64,000 bases of DNA, from assembly GCA_009778325.1 (NCBI GenBank), contig WRJZ01000047.1, positions 18,171-82,170 on the forward strand, in the 5' to 3' direction. Source of the stretch: Candidatus Endomicrobium neocapritermitis (lineage in GTDB: Bacteria; Elusimicrobiota; Endomicrobiia; Endomicrobiales; Endomicrobiaceae). The notes beneath the pieces are model-generated. The model saw nothing but the letters and a program-made list of their open reading frames with translations, ran no database searches and had not been told where the DNA came from. Made by a program: the position numbers and the translations under genes. Shown one piece after another: positions 10,798-19,077 of the stretch. The first letter of the stretch is position 1. Every line of letters begins with the position of its first letter.

Positions 10798-10887
10798 CAA
10801 ATAACAATGAACAATGCCGTAGTTTCGCGTATGCGAAACATAATAAATAAGTTTTTGCTTCGCAAAAACACAATAATTGTTAATTTT
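10783..10887. repeat. Palindromic element, AATTAAC-type arms with double-hairpin core
   Basis: Left arm of degenerate heptamers (aattaac, aaataac, aatgaac); right arm aataattgttaatt. The core is two hairpins, GTTTCGCGTATGCGAAAC (10822-10839) and GTTTTTGCTTCGCAAAAAC (10851-10869), separated by ATAATAAATAA. It overlaps the end of the upstream gene and stops at the next gene's ribosome-binding site. Relatives with the same arms are at 19938 and 28127. Confidence 0.85.
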
Positions 10888-10901
10888 TATTGGAGACGTT
10901 A

Positions 10902-12797
10902 ATGAAAATCTTCAGACGGACTTTTATTGTTCCTACGGCAGTAATTACAGCTCTTATTTTCATTTTCTTTATTTTTTATTTGGATGTTTATCTTAAAAGG
11001 GCTTTTATTTCCACGGGGCAGCTCATTTTCGGGGCAAAAGTAGAAGTCGGCAGCCTGAAAACGAGATTTATAGGTTTGTCCGTAAATATACGGGACATAA
11101 AAATCGGCGATAAAGACAATGAGTTTAAAAATCTTGCCGATATAGAGTACGTGAATTTCGGAGTCCGCTTCATACCGCTTCTTTCAATGAAATTTATAGT
11201 AGACGATATGACTGTTGACGGCATTAAATGGGGCACGGCAAGAACAGCTTCAAACAAGCTTGCTCCAAAAAAACGAAAAGAGACAAAACCGGCTGAAGAA
11301 TCATTTGCTTCAAGAGCCGTAAGAGAAATGAAAAATAAAGCCGTTGAAGAACACAATGCTTTACCGAGCGTCCGGCAATTCGGCGAAATACAAAATCAGA
11401 TAAATAATTTCAGCCCGCAGAGCATAGTGGATATGGCCGGCATACAATCCGTAAGAAAAGTTCAGGACTCTTATGTTAACCTTATGGGCAGAACCGACGC
11501 GTATAGTAAAAAAATTGACGAGTTTGACGTAAAATCGCAAATTGCCGATATTACGGCGCTCACTGACGCTGTTTCACAAACAAATATTAATACTGCCGCG
11601 GATGCGCAGGCATTGAAAGATAATCTTTCAATGCTTAACGAAGAAAAGAAGAGTCTTGAGCAGACATACGCCGATTTAAAAGCAATAAAAGACAGCTTGA
11701 TAAAAGACGCGAAAGAACAGCAAAACGCTTTCAAAGACATATCTTTGCTTATAAATCAGGATATTGACAATATAGCATCAAAGCTTTCCGTGCCTTCTTT
11801 GGACTTAAAAAACGTAACAAGGATGCTTTTTCGAGAGATTTGGATGCAGAGAGTTGATAAAGAGCTCTATTATATGAATCTTATAAGAAAATATATGCCT
11901 GAAAGAAATACTGAAGAAAGCAACAGACCCGAACCAAGGGAAAGAATTAGAGGCAGGGAAATTGTTTATCCCATTCAAAACAGACTTCCTAAGCTTTGGA
12001 TAGTAAGCATTAAACTTTCGGGAACTTCCGGAGGGGAAGGCAAAGAAGGCGTTCCGATAACTTTCAGCGGTATCGCTAAAAATATTTCTTCCGATCAAAA
12101 GCTGACCGGTCAAAAAACAACTTTTGAAGTTAAAGGCGATGATATGAGCCAGACTCTTACCCTTGAAGGAAGTTTTAACAGAGTTGCAGATGTTGCCGAA
12201 GATATAATTTCATTTACCACGGAGGGCATGGACGCGGTAAGGCTTGGCATTCCCGAAGGCGATTACACTCCTTCATTTAAAGAAGCTCAAGCCAAAATTT
12301 ATGCGGAATTTATGATGCTTGGGAGTGATTTTATAACAAAAGCCGGTATTTATATTAACGGTTTGCAGTATGATTGCGAATCAAGGGATTTTCAAGGCGT
12401 GAGTCCGGAGATTATAAGATATGTTGACATGCTCTGGCATGGCATAAATTCAATGAATATTGAAGCGTCTATGTCTGTATTAAAGGATGAAGGCATTAAA
12501 TTTGATTTCACTTCCGATATAGATAAACTGCTCGGGTATAGATTTAATAATATAATCAACGCTGCAATCGGCGACATTAAAGACAGAATAAGAAAAGAAA
12601 TCACCCAGTATGTTGACTCGCAGAGAAGCGTTTTGCAGGCAGATGCTGACAAGTACGGCAGTCAGATACAAAAAGAGCTTGAGTCTAAAATGAATGATAT
12701 ACAAAAGAAAATTAATGAAGTGAAAAAACTTATTGCTGATAAAGAAAACGAGATAAAAAAATCTGCGGTGTCATCTTTATTGCCAATAAAAAAATAG
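10902..12797 (+). CDS. TIGR03545-like membrane-anchored coiled-coil protein
   Basis: 631 residues from ATG 10902 (GGAG six bases upstream). A single N-terminal membrane segment (about 10-28) is followed by a region resembling the AsmA-like start of this family (VGSLKTRFIGLSVNIRDIKIGD). Predicted coiled-coil/helical stretches lie at about 185-290, with a long Lys/Glu/Gln helix at the C-terminus (570-625). The order TIGR03546 then TIGR03545 is the known two-gene arrangement. It is probably periplasmic, anchored in the inner membrane; the biochemical role is unknown. The stop codon touches the following palindrome. Confidence 0.75.
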   Translation: MKIFRRTFIVPTAVITALIFIFFIFYLDVYLKRAFISTGQLIFGAKVEVGSLKTRFIGLSVNIRDIKIGDKDNEFKNLADIEYVNFGVRFIPLLSMKFIVDDMTVDGIKWGTARTASNKLAPKKRKETKPAEESFASRAVREMKNKAVEEHNALPSVRQFGEIQNQINNFSPQSIVDMAGIQSVRKVQDSYVNLMGRTDAYSKKIDEFDVKSQIADITALTDAVSQTNINTAADAQALKDNLSMLNEEKKSLEQTYADLKAIKDSLIKDAKEQQNAFKDISLLINQDIDNIASKLSVPSLDLKNVTRMLFREIWMQRVDKELYYMNLIRKYMPERNTEESNRPEPRERIRGREIVYPIQNRLPKLWIVSIKLSGTSGGEGKEGVPITFSGIAKNISSDQKLTGQKTTFEVKGDDMSQTLTLEGSFNRVADVAEDIISFTTEGMDAVRLGIPEGDYTPSFKEAQAKIYAEFMMLGSDFITKAGIYINGLQYDCESRDFQGVSPEIIRYVDMLWHGINSMNIEASMSVLKDEGIKFDFTSDIDKLLGYRFNNIINAAIGDIKDRIRKEITQYVDSQRSVLQADADKYGSQIQKELESKMNDIQKKINEVKKLIADKENEIKKSAVSSLLPIKK

Positions 12798-12918
12798 AGT
12801 GAAGAGTGGAGAGTGAAAAGTGAAGATAAAGTGTTTTCGCTTCGCGAAAACCTATTAATAGATTTCGGCGAAGCCGAAATTCAATATCTCCACTCCTCAC
12901 TCTTCAATCTTCACTCTG
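12797..12918. repeat. Palindromic element, GAGTGAA-type arms with double-hairpin core
   Basis: Left arm of heptamer-like units (gagtgaa, gagtgga, gagtgaa, aagtgaa); right arm the complementary ctccactcctcactcttcaa type. Core hairpins are GTTTTCGCTTCGCGAAAAC and ATTTCGGCGAAGCCGAAAT, with CTATTAATAG between them. Relatives with the same arms are at 21721 and 37971. Confidence 0.88.
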
Positions 12919-12925
12919 TAGTCCC

Positions 12926-12955
12926 TTGACAATACAATCCATAGTATGTTACAAT
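12926..12955 (+). promoter_or_regulatory. Candidate promoter P1 upstream of nrdR
   Basis: TTGACA at 12926-12931 and TACAAT at 12950-12955 with 18 bases between. It lies just after a palindrome and 160 bases before nrdR, so a transcript would include the structured leader described next. Confidence 0.55.
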
Positions 12956-12996
12956 CCATTCATTCAAACCGGTAGTTAATTTTTCTAAAAACAAAA

Positions 12997-13096
12997 AATA
13001 AAAAAGGGAACTAAGTTCCCAGCTTGACAAATCTATATGTATGTTGTAGGATAGCTTCTGCTACAACAGGTAGCAACGATTTTTTGTCCCTTTATT
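12997..13096 (+). promoter_or_regulatory. Structured leader/possible attenuator before nrdR
   Basis: The stretch can close on itself: aataaaaaagggaac (12997-13011) pairs with gtccctttatt (13086-13096). Inside are a perfect GGGAAC-TAA-GTTCCC hairpin (13006-13020) and two mutually exclusive stems. One is TGTTGTAG (13042-13049) with CTACAACA (13061-13068). The other is TGCTAC (13059-13064) with GTAGCA (13070-13075), followed by TTTTTT at 13080-13085. The second has terminator layout and the first would prevent it. No known riboswitch was recognised. Confidence 0.35.
13024..13052 (+). promoter_or_regulatory. Candidate promoter P2 upstream of nrdR
   Basis: TTGACA at 13024-13029, 17-base spacer, TAGGAT at 13047-13052, 64 bases before the nrdR start. 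It overlaps the leader structure, so this stretch may act as a promoter rather than as folded RNA. No clear NrdR box was seen. Confidence 0.5.
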
Positions 13097-13115
13097 AAAA
13101 AAACAAGAGTAAATT

Positions 13116-13625
13116 ATGAAATGTCCTTTTTGCGGAAGTTTTCAAGACCAAGTGCTTGATTCCCGTCCTATTGAACATAGCCCTGCAGTAAGAAGGCGCA
13201 GAGAATGCCTGGAATGCAAAAAGCGTTATACTACGTTTGAGCGTCCTGAGGAGATTTCTTTGGCTGTTGTTAAAACAGACCAGTCAAGAGAACCTTTTGA
13301 CAGAAAAAAAGTGTGGGCAGGCATAGACAGGGCATGCAGAAAACGTCCCGTAGCCGTTGAAACTATTGATAAAATAGTAAATGAGATAGAAAATGAGCTT
13401 TCCGCAGAATATGTTATGGAGATACCTACTAATATAATAGGTCAGAAGATACTTGATAAACTTTGGGACATTGATTTGGTGGCATATATACGTTTTGCTT
13501 CCGTTTACAGGAAGTTCGGCGATATAGATACATTTATGGAAGAACTTAAAAAACTTAAAAAAGAACACTTAAAAAGGCAATTACGAATTACAAATTACGA
13601 ATTACGAATTAAAGGCAAAAAATAG
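13116..13625 (+). CDS. nrdR: Transcriptional repressor NrdR
   Basis: 169 residues. The N-terminus carries the NrdR zinc ribbon: CPFCGS near residue 3 and CLECKKRY near 31, plus the family's VLDSRP and RRRRECL blocks. The ATP-cone domain follows (about 45-140; VVKTDQSREPFDRKKVW). NrdR senses (d)ATP and represses ribonucleotide reductase genes; here it is directly upstream of nrdJ, fitting local control. The last roughly 16 residues (RQLRITNYELRIKGKK) are not family sequence. They are encoded by the left arm of the palindrome at 13578, which supplied a new C-terminus. Confidence 0.95.
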   Translation: MKCPFCGSFQDQVLDSRPIEHSPAVRRRRECLECKKRYTTFERPEEISLAVVKTDQSREPFDRKKVWAGIDRACRKRPVAVETIDKIVNEIENELSAEYVMEIPTNIIGQKILDKLWDIDLVAYIRFASVYRKFGDIDTFMEELKKLKKEHLKRQLRITNYELRIKGKK

Positions 13626-13677
13626 CAGTTTAGTCGTTGCAGTTGATTCGTAATTCGTAATTTGTAATTCGTAATTG
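13578..13677. repeat. Palindromic element, AATTACG-type arms
   Basis: Left arm caattacgaattacaaatta... and right arm ending ...gtaatttgtaattcgtaattg are near-perfect complements, each built of heptamers. The loop contains aaaggcaaaa...gtcgttgc, a motif that recurs in loops of several other copies. The left arm is the end of nrdR; the right arm precedes nrdJ. Confidence 0.88.
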
Positions 13678-13698
13678 TTGTTATCGGAGGCAGTAAAA

Positions 13699-16026
13699 AT
13701 GACGAAAAACACTAAAGAAGAACTTATTTCCAAAAACAGCGCGAAACTTGAAAAAAACGCTTTAACCGTTCTTCAGAAAAGGTATCTGAGGAAAGATGAA
13801 AAAGGTAATGTTATTGAAAAGCCCGAAGATTTGTTGTACAGGGTTGCCGAAAATATAGCCCAGGCCGACAAAATATATGATAAAGACGCCGACGTAGAGT
13901 CTTTGACAAAAGAATTTTATCTGGCAATGTCTTCTTTGGATTTTTTGCCGAACTCTCCCACATTAATGAATGCCGGAAGGCAGCTCCAGCAGCTTTCGGC
14001 ATGTTTTGTTTTGCCTATAGAAGATTCAATGGAATCAATATTTGAAACTCTTAAAAATACGGCTTTAATACATAAATCCGGCGGCGGAACCGGTTTTTCA
14101 TTTTCAAGGCTTCGCCCTAAAATGGACTCGGTACAGACAACCAGCGGCGTTTCGTCAGGGCCGGTATCGTTCATGCAGGTTTTTAACGCGGCTACGGAAG
14201 CAATAAAGCAGGGCGGAACAAGGCGCGGCGCGAATATGGGCATGCTGAGAGTGGATCATCCGGATATTTTAGAGTTTATAACCTGCAAAGATAAAAACGA
14301 CAGCTTAAACAACTTTAATATATCGGTTGCAATAACAAAAGAGTTTATGGACGCTTTGGAAGACGATGAAGATTATAATCTTTATAATCCCCGCACAAAA
14401 GAGCCGGCCGGAAAACTGAACGCAAAAGACGTTTTCAATAAAATTATTGACGCCGCGTGGAAAAACGGCGAACCGGGAATAGTTTTTATCGACAGAATGA
14501 ACGATGCCAACCCTACCCCTAAAGTCGGCATGATAGAATCCACAAACCCTTGCGGAGAGCAGCCGCTTTTGCCTTATGAATCGTGCAATCTGGGTTCTAT
14601 AAATCTCGCGCGTTTCGTGAAAAACGACAGCGTTAACTGGGACAAGCTTGAAAACACTATTAAAACCGCAGTTCATTTTCTTGACAACGTTATAGATATG
14701 AACAACTATCCCGTGCAAAAAATCGGCGAGACAACGCGTTCAAACAGAAAAATAGGGCTCGGCGTAATGGGCTGGGCGGACATGCTTATGTATTTGGGCA
14801 TTCCTTACGGCTCGCATGATTCCATAATGCTGGCTGAAAAAGTTATGGGTTTTATTCAGGCAAAATCCCATGAAGCTTCGGAAGAACTTGCTCTTAAGAG
14901 AGGCGCTTTCCCGAACTTTAAGCAGAGCATTTACGCAAAAGGCAATCCTATCAGAAACGCGACTACCACCACGATTGCTCCGACTGGAACAATCGGAATA
15001 ATAGCGTCGGCTTCGGGAGGAGTAGAGCCTATTTTTGCTTTGGTTTACAAGAGAGCGCAGTGCCTTGACAATGAAGAAATGTATGAGGTAAATCCTTATT
15101 TTGAAAAGATAGCCAAAGAAAACGGTTTTTATTCTGACGAACTTATGGACAAAATTGCCGAAAAAGGAAGCGTTCACGGCATAAAGGAAATTCCGGAAAA
15201 GATTAAGAAGATTTTTGTTACGGCCCAGGATATTACTCCGGAAGACCATATAAGAATGCAGGCTGCTTTCCAGAAATTTACGGATAACGCGGTTTCAAAA
15301 ACAGTGAATTTTCCTAATGCCGCAACCAAAGAAGACGTAAAGAAAGTGTATATTCTTTCATATAAGATGGGCTGCAAAGGCGTGACTGTTTACAGAGACG
15401 GCAGCCGCGACGTACAGGTTTTAAATCTTGCGAACAAAAAAGAAGGCGCGTCTGTTGCCGAAACATTACAGGAAGAGAAAAAACCCAGAACAAGGCCGAA
15501 AAAGACGACGGGTTTTACATTCCTTATGCATACTGGCTGCGGCAAGATGTATGTAACTATAAATGAAGACGAGAGGGGAGCGTGCGAGCTTTTTACTCAG
15601 CTTGGCAAATCCGGCGGATGCACTTCTTCACAGTCTGAGGCTATTGCCCGTTTGATTTCGCTTTCTTTGCGTTCCGGAATAGACCAGCAGGAAGTTATAG
15701 ACCAACTGAAAGGAATAAGATGCCCTTCTCCTACTTTGGCGGAAGGCGGAGCAATACTTTCATGCGCTGACGCCGTTGCAAAAGCTTTGGAAGCATACGC
15801 AAAAGAAAAATCAGCTCCGGCGCTTTTTGCTCAGGAAGTTGCTCATTCCGAGCCTTATGCGGAGATACCGCAGGAAGCCGCGGCAGCAGCTTCAGGCGGA
15901 TATTCAACCAACCCGAGAAATAATTTTTCCGGTTCATGCCCTCAGTGCCCCGAGTGCGGCGAGATGCTGACTTTTGCCGAAGGGTGTGTTGTATGCAGGG
16001 ATTGCGGGTATTCCAAGTGCTGGTGA
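13699..16026 (+). CDS. nrdJ: Adenosylcobalamin-dependent (class II) ribonucleotide reductase
   Basis: 775 residues from ATG 13699 with GGAGG upstream. It reduces ribonucleotides to deoxyribonucleotides using B12, independent of oxygen. Visible landmarks are SPTLMNAG and QLSACFVLP early in the barrel, HKSGGGTGFSFSRLRP, the NPCGEQPLLPYESCNLGS block (about residue 290) carrying active-site cysteine and glutamate, and ATTTTIAPTGTIG. The C-terminus is a Cys-rich zinc-ribbon-like tail (CPQCPECGEMLTFAEGC...CRDCGYSKC) typical of NrdJ. It forms an operon-like pair with nrdR. An anaerobic or microaerobic cell with access to cobalamin is implied. Confidence 0.96.
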   Translation: MTKNTKEELISKNSAKLEKNALTVLQKRYLRKDEKGNVIEKPEDLLYRVAENIAQADKIYDKDADVESLTKEFYLAMSSLDFLPNSPTLMNAGRQLQQLSACFVLPIEDSMESIFETLKNTALIHKSGGGTGFSFSRLRPKMDSVQTTSGVSSGPVSFMQVFNAATEAIKQGGTRRGANMGMLRVDHPDILEFITCKDKNDSLNNFNISVAITKEFMDALEDDEDYNLYNPRTKEPAGKLNAKDVFNKIIDAAWKNGEPGIVFIDRMNDANPTPKVGMIESTNPCGEQPLLPYESCNLGSINLARFVKNDSVNWDKLENTIKTAVHFLDNVIDMNNYPVQKIGETTRSNRKIGLGVMGWADMLMYLGIPYGSHDSIMLAEKVMGFIQAKSHEASEELALKRGAFPNFKQSIYAKGNPIRNATTTTIAPTGTIGIIASASGGVEPIFALVYKRAQCLDNEEMYEVNPYFEKIAKENGFYSDELMDKIAEKGSVHGIKEIPEKIKKIFVTAQDITPEDHIRMQAAFQKFTDNAVSKTVNFPNAATKEDVKKVYILSYKMGCKGVTVYRDGSRDVQVLNLANKKEGASVAETLQEEKKPRTRPKKTTGFTFLMHTGCGKMYVTINEDERGACELFTQLGKSGGCTSSQSEAIARLISLSLRSGIDQQEVIDQLKGIRCPSPTLAEGGAILSCADAVAKALEAYAKEKSAPALFAQEVAHSEPYAEIPQEAAAAASGGYSTNPRNNFSGSCPQCPECGEMLTFAEGCVVCRDCGYSKCW

Positions 16027-16054
16027 CAAAAGCAGGCTGTAAATCCGCTCTTTT

Positions 16055-16093
16055 GTCATTGCGAGGAAGGACGAGTCCTGACGTGGCAATCCA
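16055..16093. repeat. REP-like element of the TCATTGCGAGG...GGCAATCC type
   Basis: gtcattgcgaggaagg is followed by cctgacgtggcaatcc, an imperfect palindrome around ATTGC...GCAAT. I recognise this as a short repeat very widespread in bacterial genomes, unlike the heptamer-armed palindromes elsewhere here. It lies between nrdJ and dcd. Confidence 0.6.
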
Positions 16094-16133
16094 GTCTTTA
16101 AAAACTGATGACGATTAAAAGGTATAAGGTAAT

Positions 16134-16703
16134 ATGGTCAAAAACGATAAGTGGATAATTAAAAACGCTTTAGAGAAAAAAATAATAGAGTCTTTTGAAG
16201 CGGGACAGGTAAAAAAAGTTAACGGAAACGGAGTAATTTCGTTCGGCACTTCGTCTTACGGTTACGATATGCGTTTGTCCGATGAGTTTATGGTTATGAA
16301 AGCTCATGACGGGAAAACTGTTCTTGACCCGAAACAATCAGCAGAAAGCCTGTTTGAATCCGTAAAAGTAAAAGACCACATAGTGGTCCCGCCGAATTCA
16401 ATTATTTTAGGAAAGACAATAGAGTATTTCAGAATTCCGCGCGATGTTGTTACGATTGCGTTTGGTAAGTCGACTTACGCGAGATGCGGAATTTTTGTAA
16501 ACGTGACGCCTTTTGAACCTGAGTGGGAAGGTTTTGTGACGCTTTCCATTGCGAATACGACTTCTTTGCCGGTAAAAGTTTATGCTAATGAAGGCATCGC
16601 GCAGGTGCTTTTTCTCGGCGCGAGCGAAGTATGCGAAGTATCGTATGCCGACAGAAAAGGAAAATATCAGGCGCAAAAAAGCATAACTTCGGCAAAAATT
16701 TGA
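16134..16703 (+). CDS. dcd: dCTP deaminase
   Basis: 189 residues, the usual length. It deaminates dCTP to dUTP in the pyrimidine deoxynucleotide pathway (or to dUMP in bifunctional versions). GKSTYARCGIFVNVTPFEPEWEG contains the active-site Ser/Arg and the catalytic Glu region of the dCTP deaminase/dUTPase fold; SYGYDMRLSDEF near the N-terminus also matches. It lies 107 bases downstream of nrdJ, consistent with a dNTP-supply group. I cannot separate mono- from bifunctional enzyme by eye. Confidence 0.93.
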   Translation: MVKNDKWIIKNALEKKIIESFEAGQVKKVNGNGVISFGTSSYGYDMRLSDEFMVMKAHDGKTVLDPKQSAESLFESVKVKDHIVVPPNSIILGKTIEYFRIPRDVVTIAFGKSTYARCGIFVNVTPFEPEWEGFVTLSIANTTSLPVKVYANEGIAQVLFLGASEVCEVSYADRKGKYQAQKSITSAKI

Positions 16704-16714
16704 TATAATAAAAA

Positions 16715-16824
16715 GACGCAGAGATGCGGGGACGCGGAGATGCAGAGTAAAGGCAAAACGGCAAAAATTATGGTGGCGGTTGTCGTTGCTATGCATCTCT
16801 GCCTCACTGCATCCCTGCTTCTCA
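16715..16824. repeat. Palindromic element, GATGCGGG-type arms
   Basis: Left arm gacgcagagatgcggggacg..., right arm atgcatctctgcctcactgcatccctgc; each arm repeats an octamer-like word. The loop has aaaggcaaaacggcaaaa...gtcgttgc. A relative with the same word is at 49105. Confidence 0.85.
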
Positions 16825-16841
16825 TATAGGGGTTACATAAA

Positions 16842-18095
16842 ATGATTTTGATTTTGGATTTCGGCTCGCCGGATACTCAGCTTATCGCAAGGCGCGTCAG
16901 AGAAGCAAAAGTTTATTGTGAAATTTATCCCGGTAATAAAAGTTTATCTTCCATAGAAAACTTAAAAGATTTTAAAGGCATAATACTTTCTGGGGGCATT
17001 TCCCGTCTTGACCCGAAAGTTCGCAAACTTGGCGTTCCGGTTATAAACGGCGCAAAATTTCACGCTGAAGTAAAAAGTTCCTCCGGCAGCAAAAAAAATC
17101 TTCAAAATTTCATATTCGGCGCGTGCGGGCTGAAACGCACATGGACGATGAAATCTTACATCGCCGGTGAAATCAACAGAATCAAAGAACAGGTAGGCAA
17201 AGGCAGGGTTTTGTGCGCGCTTTCGGGCGGCGTTGATTCGTCCGTAGCGGCCGTTATGCTTCATAAAGCCATAGGCAAAAGGCTGTTTTGCGTTTATGTT
17301 GACCACGGGCTGCAAAAGTTCGGAGAAAATGAAAGAGTAAAAAAGATATTCGGAAAAAAATTCGGCAAAAACCTTATTATGGTTGACGCGAAAAAAACTT
17401 TTCTCGGAAAGCTTAAAGGCGTAACCGACCCTGAACAAAAAAGAAAAATTATCGGGCATACTTTTATAGAAGTTTTTGACAGGGAAGCAAAAAAAATTAA
17501 AGGCATAGATTTCCTTTTACAGGGCACAATTTATCCGGATATCATAGAGAGCGTTATTGCAAAAGGCGCAAAACAGCCGATAAAAAGCCATCACAATGTC
17601 GGCGGTTTGCCGGAAAAAATGAAATTGAAATTTGTTGAGCCTTTAAAATTTTTGTTTAAAGACGAGGTGCGAATTTTAGGCAGAGAACTGGGGCTTCCGG
17701 ACGAGATTATAAAAAGACAGCCTTTGCCGGGTCCCGGGCTTGCAGTTCGCTGCATAGGAGATATAACGGAAGAAAAGTTAAGAATTTTAAAAGAAGCCGA
17801 TTATATCGTTACGCAGGAAATAAGAAAAGCAGGTTTGTATGAAAAAATATGGCAGTCTTTTGCTATAATACTCCCGGTTAAAACGGTCGGCGTGAAAAAT
17901 GACGAGAGAAGCTATGAGCATGTTATAGTTTTAAGAGCGGTTAATTCCGAAGACGCGATGACGGCAGAGTGGGTTAAACTGCCTTACGGCCTGCTTGGCA
18001 GAATATCTTCAAGAATAATTAATGAAGTAAAAGGCGCAAACAGGGTGGTTTACGATATTTCCGACAAACCGCCGGCTACTATTGAATGGGAATGA
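16842..18095 (+). CDS. guaA: GMP synthase with internally deleted glutaminase domain
   Basis: 417 residues against about 510-525 for the family. It converts XMP to GMP. The N-terminus (MILILDFGS, then IILSGGISRLDP) is the class I glutaminase domain. After LGVPVI (about 64-68) the sequence jumps to KFHAEV (72-77), which corresponds to the QFHPEV segment. The roughly 95 residues between, including the GICYG nucleophile cysteine, are gone, while His74 and Glu76 remain. The ATP-pyrophosphatase domain is intact: SGGVDSS at 128-134, DHGL, and the C-terminal dimerisation domain ending TIEWE. Expected behaviour is ammonia-dependent synthesis unless a separate glutaminase helps; none is in the window. 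Confidence 0.9.
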   Translation: MILILDFGSPDTQLIARRVREAKVYCEIYPGNKSLSSIENLKDFKGIILSGGISRLDPKVRKLGVPVINGAKFHAEVKSSSGSKKNLQNFIFGACGLKRTWTMKSYIAGEINRIKEQVGKGRVLCALSGGVDSSVAAVMLHKAIGKRLFCVYVDHGLQKFGENERVKKIFGKKFGKNLIMVDAKKTFLGKLKGVTDPEQKRKIIGHTFIEVFDREAKKIKGIDFLLQGTIYPDIIESVIAKGAKQPIKSHHNVGGLPEKMKLKFVEPLKFLFKDEVRILGRELGLPDEIIKRQPLPGPGLAVRCIGDITEEKLRILKEADYIVTQEIRKAGLYEKIWQSFAIILPVKTVGVKNDERSYEHVIVLRAVNSEDAMTAEWVKLPYGLLGRISSRIINEVKGANRVVYDISDKPPATIEWE

Positions 18096-18100
18096 AACGG

Positions 18101-18188
18101 CAGAGAATAGATAATAGAGAATAGTGAAATATAAAATTTTCTCTTTTGTCGTTGTCGTATCTATTCTCTTTTCTCTATACTCTATTAA
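18101..18188. repeat. Palindromic element, AGAGAAT-type arms
   Basis: Left arm cagagaatagataatagaga, right arm tctattctcttttctctata. The loop has ttttgtcgttgtcg, related to other copies. It lies between guaA and pstS and covers an upstream in-frame pstS extension that I reject. Confidence 0.8.
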
Positions 18189-18198
18189 CTGGAATTAT

Positions 18199-19077
18199 AT
18201 GAAACGCATAAAAATAATTTTGATTTTATTTGCTGCCGTTATATTGTCTTCCTGTTCACGTACAGGTCAAAAGGACGGAGCATATGCCGCATCTATACAG
18301 ATAAAAGGATCGGATACGATAATAAATTTAGTGCAGGTTTGGGCGGAAAGATTTGTTGAAATGCATCCGTTATATAATGTAGGAGTGACAGGCGGCGGCT
18401 CAGGCACGGGTTTTGCCGCTTTGATAAACGGGACTTGCGACATAGCGATATCTTCCAGAGAAATTGAAGAGAAGGAAAAACTTCTTGCCGACGCTAAAGG
18501 CGTTGAACCGGTTGAATTTATGATTGGCCTTGACGGTTTGGCGATAATTGTTAATAAAAATAATCCCGTGGATAAATTAACATTAGCTCAATTGCGGGAT
18601 ATCTTTATGGCTAAAATAACCAACTGGAAAGAAGTCGGCGGAGAAAACAGAAAGATAGTGATTCTTTCCCGTGAGAGCAATTCGGGCACTCATATGTTTT
18701 TTAAAGAACATGTTTTAAGGTGCGACAACAAAAAATCTAAAGAAGAGTTTGCGCCGCAGGCTTTGCTTATGCCTTCATCGCAGGCGATTTACGATGAAGT
18801 ATATCAAAATCCCCATGCACTCGGATATGTAGGCATGGGTTTTGTAAACGATAATGTGAAAGCGATTTCCATTGCCGTGAATGCGGACAGCCCGTTTATT
18901 TATCCTAATCCCGATACCGTAATGAGCGGAGAATATCCCATATCGAGACCTCTTTTTCTTTATACCGACGGGCAGCCTGAAGGATTAGTAAAAATGTTTA
19001 TAGATTATGCTTTATCCGACGAAGGACAAAAAATTGTGCTTGAAACGGATTTTGTGCCCATAAAAGGAATGAGATGA
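18199..19077 (+). CDS. pstS: Phosphate ABC transporter substrate-binding lipoprotein PstS
   Basis: 292 residues from ATG 18199; a longer in-frame start would begin inside a palindrome. A lipoprotein signal ends in LSSC (Cys19), so it is membrane-tethered in the periplasm. IKGSDTI, GGGSGTGFAALINGTCDIAISSR and SRESNSGTHMFF are the phosphate-binding loops of the PstS family. It heads pstS-pstC-pstA-pstB1-pstB2-phoU and overlaps pstC by four bases (ATGA). Confidence 0.95.
   Translation: MKRIKIILILFAAVILSSCSRTGQKDGAYAASIQIKGSDTIINLVQVWAERFVEMHPLYNVGVTGGGSGTGFAALINGTCDIAISSREIEEKEKLLADAKGVEPVEFMIGLDGLAIIVNKNNPVDKLTLAQLRDIFMAKITNWKEVGGENRKIVILSRESNSGTHMFFKEHVLRCDNKKSKEEFAPQALLMPSSQAIYDEVYQNPHALGYVGMGFVNDNVKAISIAVNADSPFIYPNPDTVMSGEYPISRPLFLYTDGQPEGLVKMFIDYALSDEGQKIVLETDFVPIKGMR

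Noticed and set aside
18124..18198. A longer PstS starting at GTG 18124
   Set aside because: That stretch is palindrome sequence; the lipoprotein signal begins at ATG 18199.
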